A stretch of 64,000 bases of DNA from Pratylenchus scribneri (taxonomy: Eukaryota; Nematoda; Chromadorea; Rhabditida; Pratylenchidae): assembly GCA_030063045.1 (NCBI GenBank), contig JAQSEB010000082.1, positions 1,984,001-2,048,000 on the forward strand, read 5' to 3'. Made by a program: the position numbers and the translations under genes. The notes beneath the pieces were generated by a model. That model worked only from the letters and a program-made list of their open reading frames with translations. It was not told the DNA's origin and made no database searches. This document shows, piece by piece, positions 12,301-22,890 of the stretch. The stretch's first letter is position 1. Every line of letters begins with the position of its first letter.

Positions 12301-15300
12301 TTGGTAATAAAATGAAAATAATTAAATTCATTACAATTTTTCAATATTTTTTTCTCATTCTCGATCATTCTCGATTCCTTTTTTTATTTCCCTTCAGTCA
12401 AAATTTTGTCCAGCCCATCCATCCATCCATCAATTGCCCTCCTATCTTTCCTTCCCCTAAAATCGTTGAAAATGAGAAGAAAAAGAAGATTGGCCATTTG
12501 TTCTGGCCCAAATTTTTTATTGGCAAAATGGGGGTCAAAGTCCGTTAGCTTCAAATAAAATTTTCCAAAATATTTTATAATCAGTTTTTTTAGTAAGATA
12601 AGATATAAAATTATACATACAGAATAATTCCGAATACATTCATATTATTTTATTCGTTTTTAAGGCTTTAAAATTCTAAACTAACTTTAAATTTTTCTCT
12701 GAATTATCCAATTGAATTAGTTATAATTATAAGATCAATTTTGTTAGATTGATTATCTAAAAGATTTAAGACTTAAAAGCTTAAAAATTGTCTATTATAT
12801 AATTTATATACATTTATATCAAAAACCCACTGCAATAAGCAAAGCAATTTGCAACACATCAAAATAATATTGAAAATCATTTCACATTTTTTCAACTTTA
12901 GTAAAAGTTCATTGACGTAATTTACAGCTCATATTTCAACAGTAGAGATTTCCGTCCATCCTTTTTTCCATTTCTTCACATGATTTTCACACCATTTTTT
13001 GAACAAAAAAGCGGGGGGAGCAAACAAATTTGCACCAATCATTTTTAATAAAATGTTCCGCCTCAATTCGCACATTACCAAAACCAGTCTTCTTTTCATT
13101 TTAATATTTCCACCATTATTTCCTCAATTATTATTATTTTTTTTCTCTTTTTTTTAAATATTTATTTTTTTTGTTGCCATTTTTAAAAACCGGAAATGCA
13201 GTTCCCCCCAAATCATCTGGCACCAAAAATCACGCCATCCTTGCAAATTTTCCTCCCAAATTTTGCATGGAAGCAAAAGGTCTCCCTCCTTAGCAGCTGT
13301 TTTCGAACGCCTAAACAGCCAAACAAAAAATTTGGCCTGCAATTTTGATGAATTTGCCACCAAAAATATTCAAGATAAAATTGAGGAAAATAATCTGCTT
13401 ATTTGTATCATTTTCCCCCAATTTATGGAAAAATAAATGGAAAAGCAATTTGGCTATTTCTTTCTCACTTATCAAAGCCAAAAATTAATAGCTGAACATA
13501 TGGACTTATTTATTAGCTTTAGGGGGATTAGCGCCATCAATTAATAAAAAGGCATAGAAATGTCAAATATTATAAATTTGCCTTAATTAAAAATGTATGA
13601 ATGGCAAAAATGCATTTAAAGGATTTGTATTTTTAAAAGAATTGGCTATATTTCACTTTTTTGGTACTTCTTTGGCAAATCTAATCTGCAATTTAATATT
13701 TCAATAAAATTTCTATGTATATTTTTTTCCATTTTCGATCTTTCTAGTTGACAATTTTCTAAAATGTTAGGCTTCTTTAATAATATAAAAACATAGTAAC
13801 AATTATTAAATCAAATGAGCCCAGCAGTTTCTCGGCAAAAAATGTCATCAGAGGTAGCATTTTTGGTCTCACCGGTCTTCATACTATATATAATTTCCTT
13901 TATTTGACTATTTCAACGAGAATGCAAACATTCATTTAAATTCAAAAGTTATTTCAAAGAACAAATCTATTAAATTATAAAATCTAGCCAAAATTCTTTT
14001 GTCCCATCTTGCTAGACTTAAGCATAATTTTTGACTTTACAAATTTCTAATTTTAGTCTTTTTTCTTACCCTTTGTCTTATTCTCCATTTATCCAAAAAA
14101 TAATCCTTGGCCCATTCCTCTCGAAACAAACAATTTTCATTTTCCATCATAAATGGGAGCGCCTTTCAGTCTGGCCACATGTGACTGCGCCTTTTGCTTC
14201 ACAAAATCATCAATTTAGAAGAATTCTCTTCTTATCAATTAATTTATCAATTATCATTCTCGCAAATTCGCTGTCAATCTTCTTCCTCCGTTCCCATTCA
14301 TTTTTAGCCTTAAATTAGAGGAATTGGCCAATCATTTTCATTATGGGTCCATTTTCCATTCATTCATTGATTAAAAATGAATTCATTCACCAAACAATTG
14401 GCCCGAGTGGCCAAAAAGCCGATTGGAAGAACTTTTGGACTTTAGGCCCATTTTCCATCCATCAACCAAAAAAGACAAAAATTTTTTGGACCCAAAATGT
14501 GAATGAAACTTTCCCCTCATTCCCTTAAAACGGAAAGAACACATTCAAAAGGAAAAAGGTGGAATTTGGAATGATAAAATTTAGAGGGGCCAAAAAAGAG
14601 TGGAATGATCTCCCCCCGGTCCCTCTCTATTTTGCCTTTCTTATGGGAAAGGCCAAATAAAAATATGGGACAAGCCGATTATGGCCATTCATCCACCCCC
14701 TCCCCCTCCTCCTTTCTAATAAATATTCATTCTTCTGCCATATATTTAAATGTGCTTCATTTGGCAAATATAAAACTCTTCTTTCCTGTCATTCTCCGAT
14801 TCCATTTTTAATTGCCCTGTTTTTAAGCCATCGCGCATATTTTCCTATATTTTCCTATATTTTGATATTTTCCCCCATATTTTTGTGGTTTCATTTTCCT
14901 TTTTTTCAACATTTTACTTTCACGTGCATATTCCATGCCCCCTTTGCCATCGTCATCCATTTTTTTTGCCACTTCCGCTCCAAAATCCACCTTTTCCCAT
15001 TATCCATTTTTTGTATTTTTTTCAATTTTTTGTAGTTTTTTTTCTACCAATCCCCCTTTATTATTATTCCCCGCGCTCTTTGCTAATTAAACAGCATGAA
15101 TGAGGCAAAAAATGGAATGGAATGGGCCTCTGGTTTTTCTTCTACTCTTTATTTATTTATTTGAATTAAAAATAAATATTTAATTTGCAATGCAATTCTC
15201 CCGTTTATGCTTTGGAATAAATGCACAATCTTCTAAAACATACAAAAAACATCCAGGATTTCTAGGCCTTATAGAAATTATAAAATGATTGAACCTTTCA

Positions 15301-15474
15301 TTGTCATTAAAATGTCTCATTCGTGCGCGAATATTTCTCCCAACTTATTTAATAATTTTCCAATAAATTTTCAGAATCTAAACAAATCACATTCTTTTTG
15401 AGTGCAACATCACAAAATTACCCCTGGCTTATTTTCCCTTATAATTTCCTTAAAAATCCACCCATTAAAAAACA

Positions 15475-16879
15475 ATGCCGGCCATCTCATTTCGGGTCAA
15501 CGAATTCTACGCCCAAATATCCGAATTAATTCCCGGGCTCTACATTTGTGGTGTTACCGGACTGAGCCCTGCGAATATGAAGGCATTCCGCATTCAATTA
15601 ATTGTGAATGCCACAAAAGAAGTGCCAAATTTGAAATGCCTTGGAGAAATTCAGAGGATGAAATTATGGGTGGAGGACACCACCGACGAGGACTTATTCC
15701 CACATTTTGACATTGTTGTTGATCAGGTGAGGCAAATTCAGAAGGGAATTGAATAACAAAAAGGCATTGAATAGGAATATATTTGCCCATTAATAATTGA
15801 AATAAACTTAAATAAATAATGGGTAGTATTTATTTTGATTAAGAACATTGAAAATGGTGAAAAGATTAGTGATTCATTGTTTCCCTAGATCCTCAGACCC
15901 ACCATGTACCCAATCGATAGATCTCGCCAAAATGCGTCGATTGGTATATAATTTATCATGGCTTGATCAAAAATTAAGGGTATTAAACCACATAAACCAT
16001 ATCCATTTTTGGTTCAAAAGCAATTTAAAATTGGTTAAATTTAATAAGCCAAAATATTATCAAACGACACGTCTCGAAGGGATTTATTCAAGAGTACAGG
16101 GTAAACAATTGAACCGCTATGATCTTTTTGCCATTTTAAATATTTTCCTTAAATACATAATTCATCACATTGTTCTTATTCCCAAAAATGATCCATCAAA
16201 TATTAAAAAATTAGAAGAATAAATGACAAAAAATCAAAAAATGAAATCCTTCCAAATCATTTTTCATCCACGTTCCTCCTTGTCAGATTCACGCCGTAAT
16301 TCGCGATGGCGGTGCCGTTCTCGTTCATTGTGTTGCCGGTGTTTCACGTTCGGCCAGCATTTGCCTTGCCTATTTGCTCAAATATCATTCCCGTTCACTT
16401 CGGGCTGCCTACCATTTGATGTGCGAAAAACGGCCAATGGTCCGTCCGAATTTGGCATTTTGGCGTCAACTAATTCATTATGAACAGGTTGAACATTTTT
16501 TTAAATACTTTATAAATTTATCCGTAAATTTTAGTTGGTCAAAGGCAACGTTGGATCAGTGCGAATTGTGAGGGATGAGGCACAGCCGGACAAATTCTTG
16601 CCTGATGTAAATATTTCAATTTTATTTGCCCTTCAATTCCCCATATTGTTTAAGGTCTACCTGAAAAATGTTATTCCGGAGCAACTCAGCCGTCCATTGT
16701 CGCCCACAAATTCCACAGAATCCGCCCAAGCATTGAAGCCAATGATCGACGAAAGTGCCCCACCCCTACCAAATGCCGCTCCATCAAGGCATCGACGCAA
16801 AAGTTCGGGCGGTTCGGGTCGAATCAAATTCATTCCAATTTTGGAGCCATTGGTCGAAATTACGGAGGCGGCTGCCTGA
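15475..16879 (+). CDS. Atypical dual-specificity protein phosphatase (DUSP14/18/21-like)
   Basis: Exons 15475-15726, 16287-16487, 16535-16606, 16655-16879; 249 aa. Removes phosphate from Ser/Thr and Tyr residues of protein substrates. The catalytic loop is HCVAGVSRSA at about residues 97-106, a perfect HCxxGxSRS signature with the nucleophilic Cys, general-base His and phosphate-binding Arg. The likely general acid Asp lies in the WVEDTTDEDLFPHFD segment (residues 66-80). The motif CEKRPMVRPNLAFWRQLIHY after the loop is characteristic of small cytosolic DUSPs of the DUSP14/18/21 group. After the domain come about 70 residues rich in Ser, Pro and Arg with no recognised domain; there is no MAPK-docking rhodanese domain. 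The first intron contains an A-family inverted-repeat element. Confidence 0.9.
15867..16119. mobile_element. MITE family A copy (in phosphatase intron 1)
   Basis: Roughly palindromic element with ends AGTGATTCATTGTTT and AACAATTGAACCGCT and inner words shared with the other copies: GATAGATCTCGCC..., ATGCGTCGATTGGTATA, TTGGTTCAAAA, GGTTAAATTTAATAAGCC and TATCAAACGACACGTCTCGA. It has no coding capacity. Confidence 0.7.
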
Positions 16880-18583
16880 AGGAAATCCAATTAAAACCAA
16901 AAAAAACAATTTTGATGAAAATTCTTCACAAATTTTCGAGCATATCTTCCCTCCTTCTTTAATGTTTTCTATTTTTACATCGATGGCTTTTAGCTTAATA
17001 GAAATAGGTTTAGCCCTGAAAAATTTATCTGGCATTAAAATTTGATGAAAAATGAAAACCAAAAGCTATCGGTGCCATCCATTCTTCTATATTTTCCTCT
17101 GCCAAACGCCATAAAAAATATCAATCAAATTGTCCCAAATATCCAATCCAATTCCATCAAATTAGTTCATTCAATTTATAGCAAATATCTATTAAGAATT
17201 GCAAACAAAAAAATAAGCTTTTCAAACCATAAAAAACCAAAAGAAAATATCTAATAATTTTTGCAACTCTGCTAAATTTTTAAAATTTTCTCCGCAAACT
17301 TGCCTCACCGAATGATCCAAAATTTCCAAAAAATTAATAAATTTTTGTTGTTTTTGATGTTACATTTTTGGCTATTGTATTTTTTATGATCAAAAAACAA
17401 TCGCCCATCCATTTTTTGATTTTAAAATTATCCCCAATTTCCCAAAGATTGTTCCCATCGTAAAAATATTATATATTTCTTTTATTACGGGTTTTCCTCC
17501 CTCCACAATTCACACAATTCTTAGATTTTTCATCATTTTCAATTCAAATTTTTGTTCTTTATTTTTTCATGATTTATTTATGTTATGGATTATGGTAATA
17601 AAATGAATTTTTTTATTATTCTTATTTCGTTTTACTAAAATTTTTAAAAATTTTTTTGACACACACATAAAATGTGCCAATATTATTAAATCCTATGAAG
17701 TCGAAAATTGATGAAAGCAATTTAATTAAAAATTACATTCAATTTATTATATTATAAGCTCGGTCCCTAAACTAAAACAAAGAATATTGATATAAGTATT
17801 TGTGTACGTTTTATTTTAAAGAGAGAGAAAAATTAAGGTTCCCCCTCTTGATAATCAAGTTTAGGGGTTAGAACAGGATCATTCAGGGATAGTTAAGACA
17901 AAATCATGTCAAATATCCTTAAATTCTACCCCTAGCACCATAGAGGAAACCCTCTTTTCCTTCGATTTTTTCATCTTGGTCCAAAAATGGGTTAAACTTA
18001 AACTACAAATGCATCCCAATGCTCGTTTGTATGTAATCAATTATATCGTAATCGTAATCGTAAAAATGAATTTCCATTTGAAATTGCCACAGGAAAAATA
18101 TATTCCGAAAATTGTGACAATTAAAAAGGAAAAAAATGTTTGCCTGACTCATCAATCAAAAATTAATTTCCTAAACATTGTTTTTAATCACTTTTGGTCA
18201 CGGAATAAACAATCCATTCATTAACAAAATAAAAGATCAGCTACAAAAATAAATATAAATTCCAATGTTTAGAAAATGAATTGTTTTGGTCAATGACAAA
18301 ATAAGCTGACTATAATTCCCTCTTATTTGACTCAATGCTGACTCATTGGCTTTCATTATTTTCATTCTAAAAATAAAAAAAATGGGATCAAGACTCATTC
18401 CCTCCTCTCAACAAAATCAAACAAAAAATGGAAACCGAAATAAAATGAAAATATTGACGAAAAAGAAAGCGTTCGGAGCAGGTGCGCTATAACATAACAT
18501 AAATGAAAAAGCCGCCATTTTTATTGATAAAATGAATCAGAGAATGAAGGAATGGGGAAGCAATAAATCACCCGGGGCAAAGG
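16880..18583. other. Intergenic DNA between the phosphatase and the four-Cys secreted protein gene
   Basis: A+T-rich, with poly-A signals after the phosphatase and one B-family element (17826-17968). I see no gene. Confidence 0.4.
17826..17968. mobile_element. MITE family B copy
   Basis: Starts near AGAGAAAAATTAAGGTTCCC and ends near GAGGAAACCCTCTTTTCC, with the inner words GGGGTTAGAACAGGATCATT and TCAGGGATAG that recur in the copies at 20581-20739 and about 53895-54040. Noncoding. Confidence 0.55.
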
Positions 18584-18590
18584 TATAAAA
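18584..18590 (+). promoter_or_regulatory. TATA box candidate for the four-Cys secreted protein gene
   Basis: TATAAAA preceded by GGGGCAAAGG in a locally G+C-richer patch, about 300 bases before the ATG at 18891. A strong acceptor (TTTCTGTTTAG) ends about 15 bases before the ATG, so the leader probably includes a 5' intron or is trans-spliced. Confidence 0.45.
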
Positions 18591-18890
18591 AAGAGGAACC
18601 ACCGTCATTCCAAATTTCCGACTTTTCTTCGATCATTTGAACACTTCAATTCAAAGGCAAAAGTTCAAATTATTCGACCTTCTGCCTATTTTCCTACAAC
18701 AAATGTTCATCGACAAATTGTGGCCAACTGTTTGGGTAGCCATCTTTAAAATATTCACATTTAAATCTAACATTTGATTTTTCCCATTTCTTTCAAATTT
18801 ATTTTCTACATAAAATGACGGAACCGATTTCTTTCCTTTTCATTTAGACATTTTTGATTTTTTATTTCTGTTTAGATTAGAATCTGAAAA

Positions 18891-21374
18891 ATGGACAAAT
18901 TTATTGCAGTAATTTTCATAATTGTCTCCATTTTGGCCACATCTTTTGCCAATTCCGTCAATGTAAGTTTTTTGGTGAAAATGGCAATAAATTAGCCAAT
19001 CAGTGAATTATTCATTTAATTTCCAAAAATTTATTAATTTTTCAATAATTAAAATCTTTGAAAAGCAGATCCATCATGGCCATTTAATTTTGAAACGTGA
19101 AACAAATGCGGAGGCAATGGCCACAAATCCGATTGCCCAAACAGCGATGAACAAACACAAATTGAACGAGGAATTTAATGAAAAAGTTGGCGAAATGCGA
19201 GATGGATGTTTCCCACGGCCGCGGGGCATTGGATGCCGATGTGTTGTGAAGGATGCCGAAGGGCATGATTTGGAACGAATTTTCAACAGCAATGAGGAAT
19301 GCAAAGTATGTAATTAAATTTGAGGGAATTTATTATGAATACCGTATTTTTTCTCTATTAGAAGCACATGGGCTTATAAATTTCAGAGAAAATTTGGGTT
19401 CTAAGTACTAACTCTATTATCTGTAGACTTTTTTATTATAGGGCCTTCAATGGCACTAAGAAATGCAACAAAAAAATTTTCAAAACGTTCATTATGCCAT
19501 ATAGTAATGTCGCGAATTGGCCATCCTAAATTGGGAATTTTGGCGCATAGCGACCCGGGATGAAGGAAAGAAGGGAAAAGGCCAATTCTCGAGATGAACT
19601 TTGATCACCTCCCCCCTCCTTCCCTTTCATTTCCCCTTCCATTATCCATATATCCTCCAATTGCCCTCGAACATTTTCCCATGTTTTCCTTTCCCTATAA
19701 TTGTTTGCTGCCGCCTCCGTTCCCATCTAAAATCTTCTCCATATTTTACACATATCTCGGGACGGAGGCGGCAACCAATTCCCGACCACATATTCTCATC
19801 ATTTATGGAATGATTAGCCGCCGATGTTTAAGGCAATCATTCTTCTCATATTGGAATATTTTTCCGGCCAAATGGCTGGAATTTCCTCATATTCATATTT
19901 GTATATTTGGGTTGGGTTTTGGGGTTTAATTACCCAATCTTGAGGTCTCAAAATAAAAGTATTTTTACTAATTTTGGTGTCTTCATTGGGGCAATAATTA
20001 TTCCGATTTGTGCCTGCGCTGGGGACTCGATACTCTGGCGTGGTAGCGTTGCGCGGACGAACAATTCAATTGGGCTGTTCGCGTCAGTAACCTCAAAGTT
20101 GAGGGTGGGCTTCTATTAGAGAGTCTCTAAATAGAGAAAATATTGTAATTTCATTGTATTATACCTAGAATATTTTTGTATAATTTAATCATTATTCATT
20201 AAAATTTCAATTGTTTTGTATTTTCAAGGTCCGTGTAACACCGGAGCCAATTGCAGAAACGGCGATGAACAAACACAAATTGAATGAGGAATTCAGAGGA
20301 AAAGTGGCCAATCTAAAAGATGGATGCTTCCCTCGGCCAAATGAAGTTGGATGCCGATGCGTTGTGAAGGATGCCGATGGCCATGATTTAGAGCAAATTT
20401 TCCACAGCAATGAGGAATGCAAGGTGAATATCGAAAATAGGAATTTTTGTTCAAATAATTGCAAAAATTCGAATCCATTGGCCACAAAATTCATAGTATG
20501 TATAAATAATTTGTTAGACAAATTAGCAAAAATAAAAGGGTACTTGTGTCGTTTGATTCCTCTTTTATGGTCAACTGATGAGGAAAAGTGAAGGAACCCC
20601 TTTATTATGGGTCATCATAATTAAGGGCTAGGGTTATTCAGGGTCATTCAAGGATAGGATATCATCTCAGCAGGTAACCCCTAGTGACCCTAACCGTAAT
20701 CCTGATGACCCATAATAGGAGGGACCTTCACTTTTTCCTTTCACAACAAAAAAAGAATTCCAAACGATACAGTACCAAAGATAGTAAGCATCCATAGGAA
20801 AATTCTTCCCTTTCTATATGAATGGATTTAATTGAAGGAAAAAACAATTAAAAAATTTCAATATAAACCAAAATTTATCAAATTCCTTCAACAAATTTTT
20901 AAAAGGTCTCTGCTGACTCCCATCGGGAAAAGCGTGAAGCCCGAATTCAGCAGCCGGTCCCCAACAGTGAGGTTGGCCCCCGTGATCGATCCCAACAAAA
21001 GACCAATTCGCCCCATGCCAATGGGGTCGATCCAGTGGCCGAAAGAGCCCGCCAAAATTATGCTGCCGTTTTGAATGAGTTGAAGAACAAATTTGCCGGT
21101 CTTCGTGAAGGATGCTACCCTCGGCCAAAAGGTAAAAAACAATAATGGAAAACTTAATTAAATTGTTGAAAAATTTGTTCATTTTTTGTACATTGGTCTT
21201 TGGGCTTATTCATTTGATATTAATAAAAATATTTTTCAATTTCCAGGCTGTCTTTGCGTTGTTGGCAAGGACGCAACCGGTCGTGAAATTACGGAACGCC
21301 GTATGAAAGATTCGGATTGCAAATGTGCCCCAGGGGAAAGGTCCCGAGAATGTCCGGCACAAGCAGGCGCATGA
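18891..21374 (+). CDS. Secreted protein with three tandem four-cysteine modules
   Basis: Exons 18891-18962, 19069-19305, 20229-20423, 20906-21131, 21247-21374; 285 aa. Exon 1 alone encodes the signal peptide (MDKFIAVIFIIVSILATSFA). The rest is three copies of one module: an N-terminal charged helix (AMNKHKLNEEF in modules 1 and 2), then DGCFPRP, then GCRCVVKDA.GHDLE, then NSNEECK, giving C-x7/8-C-x-C-x18-C. Modules 1 and 2 are one exon each and nearly identical; module 3 is diverged (EGCYPRP, CLCVVGKDATGREI), split by an extra intron, and has a 50-residue Gln/Pro/Arg-rich insert before it plus two further Cys at its end. The conserved exon phase shows growth by exon duplication. I do not recognise the family. 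Extracellular by inference. A candidate SL RNA and a B-family MITE lie in its introns. Confidence 0.85.
19705..19778 (+). other. Inverted repeat with 14-bp G+C-rich stem
   Basis: GCTGCCGCCTCCGT at 19707-19720 pairs with ACGGAGGCGGCAAC at 19762-19775 with one mismatch, around a loop of about 41 A+T-rich bases. It lies in the intron of the four-Cys gene about 145 bases before the SL RNA candidate. Function unknown. Confidence 0.4.
19923..20000 (+). ncRNA. Spliced-leader (SL1-like) RNA gene candidate
   Basis: The first 22 bases, 19923-19944 (GGTTTAATTACCC then AATCTTGAG), equal the canonical nematode SL1 leader except at two positions, and are followed at once by a GT splice donor at 19945. The rest fits SL RNA architecture: a small hairpin AGTA-TTTT-TACT at 19959-19970, then an Sm-binding site AATTTTGG at 19970-19977, then a possible third hairpin ATTG-GGG-CAAT near 19985-19996. 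SL RNAs donate the 5' leader to pre-mRNAs by trans-splicing and are carried in Sm-class snRNPs. It sits on the same strand inside an intron of a protein gene, not beside 5S rRNA as in some nematodes. I cannot find a sure proximal promoter element upstream, so it may be a pseudogene; the 3' end is a guess. Confidence 0.6.
20581..20739. mobile_element. MITE family B copy (best preserved)
   Basis: Terminal inverted repeats AGGAAAAGTGAAGG / CCTTCACTTTTTCCT, continuing inward with CCCTTTATTATGGGTCATCA against TGATGACCCATAATAGGAGG. Length 159 bp, noncoding, in the intron between modules 2 and 3 of the four-Cys protein gene. Confidence 0.8.
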
Positions 21375-21550
21375 CTCAAATGGGAATTGCCAAAAAGAAA
21401 ACGATGAAAAATTTTACAAATTACAAATCTTTTAATTTTTTGCAAAATTTGATTGGCTTTATTTTCTTTATCGTCGCCATATTTTCTCATAATAAGATAA
21501 ATTTTTAAATAAATTGGATTTTCTACAGAGTAAAACAGAGTAACACAAAC

Positions 21551-22716
21551 AGGCGGAATTAAATTGGAGCAAATAGGCGGAATTAAATTGGGGCAAATAG
21601 GCGGAATTAAATTGGGGCAAATAGGTGGAATTAAATTGGAGCAAATAGGCGGAATTAAATTGGGGCAAATAGGCGGAATTAAATTGGGGCAAATAGGCGG
21701 AATTAAATTGGGGCAAATAGGCGGAATTAAATTGGGGCAAATAGGCGGAATTAAATTGGGGCAAATAGGCGGAATTAAATTGGGGCAAATAGGTGGAATT
21801 AAATTGGAGCAAATAGGCGGAATTAAATTGGGGCAAATAGGCGGAATTAAATTGGGGCAAATAGGCGGAATTAAATTGGGGCAAATAGGCGGAATTAAAT
21901 TGGGGCAAATAGGCGGAATTAAATTGGGGCAAATAGGCGGAATTAAATTGGGGCAAATAGGCGGAATTAAATTGGGGCAAATAGGCGGAATTAAATTGGG
22001 GCAAATAGGCGGAATTAAATTGGGGCAAATAGGCGGAATTAAATTGGGGCAAATAGGCGGAATTAAATTGGGGCAAATAGGCGGAATTAAATTGGGGCAA
22101 ATAGGCGGAATTAAATTGGAGCAAATAGGCGGAATTAAATTGGGGCAAATAGGCGGAAGGGGCAAATAGGCGGAATTAAATTGGGGCAAATAGGCGGAAT
22201 TAAATTGGGGCAAATAGGCGGAATTAAATTGGGGCAAATAGGCGGAATTAAATTGGGGCAAATAGGCGGAATTAAATTGGGGCAAATAGGCGGAATTAAA
22301 TTGGGGCAAATAGGTGGAATTAAATTGGAGCAAATAGGCGGAATTAAATTGGGGCAAATAGGCGGAATTAAATTGGGGCAAATAGGCGGAATTAAATTGG
22401 GGCAAATAGGCGGAATTAAATTGGGGCAAATAGGCGGAATTAAATTGGGGCAAATAGGCGGAATTAAATTGGGGCAAATAGGCGGAATTAAATTGGGGCA
22501 AATAGGCGGAATTAAATTGGGGCAAATAGGCGGAATTAAATTGGGGCAAATAGGCGGAATTAAATTGGGGCAAATAGGCGGAATTAAATTGGGGCAAATA
22601 GGTGGAATTAAATTGGGGCAAATAGGCGGAATTAAATTGGGGCAAATAGGCGGAATTAAATTGGAGCAAATAGGCGGAATTAAATTGGGGCAAATAGGCG
22701 GAATTAAATTGGGGCA
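21551..22716 (+). repeat. 24-bp minisatellite array, about 48 copies
   Basis: Unit GGCGGAATTAAATTGGGGCA plus AATA, repeated with very little divergence. Variants GGTGGA and GGAGCA recur, several times as the linked pair GGTGGAATTAAATTGGAGCA (near 21623, 21792, 22314), which shows block duplication. One unit is cut short at 22155-22168. Because 24 is a multiple of three, long frames run open on both strands (repeating LGQIGGIK or SAYLPQFN); I do not regard these as genes, as there is no start context, splice structure or divergence pattern of selection. Confidence 0.95.
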
Positions 22717-22890
22717 GAAATACCATTCCTCAGCGTATAAATTCGTGCGTTAATTAGCCTAGTTTGATTTTGATCAAATTCTGTTGTTGGAGGAAATGAA
22801 TAATAAATATTAAAAATAAATGTATAAAAAATAAATATTTTTATCTATAAAAAATGTAAAAAATCATTCTACAATCAAAAAAATTCAAAT

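Larger units (their letters stand above)
3560..15474. other. Gene-poor region of about 12 kb
   Basis: No reading frame here joins into a convincing spliced gene; the open frames present are short, poly-Phe/Ile/Ser translations of A+T-rich DNA. What it holds: a G15 run at 4809-4823, hairpins near 4828-4867 and 6295-6326, seven CACGTG hexamers (3664, 4617, 5142, 5848, 8219, 9143, 14921), and repeated GGCTGGCAG/GGCTGGCAA words around 6239-6262 and 6575. It could be the upstream regulatory region of the phosphatase gene at 15475 or the remains of old mobile DNA; I see no transposase or reverse-transcriptase coding. Confidence 0.4.

Noticed and set aside
21236..22753. Long open frames (up to 496 codons) on both strands across the 24-bp repeat
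   Set aside because: The unit length is a multiple of three, so any stop-free frame stays open. No start context, no splice logic, and the unit varies without regard to codons.
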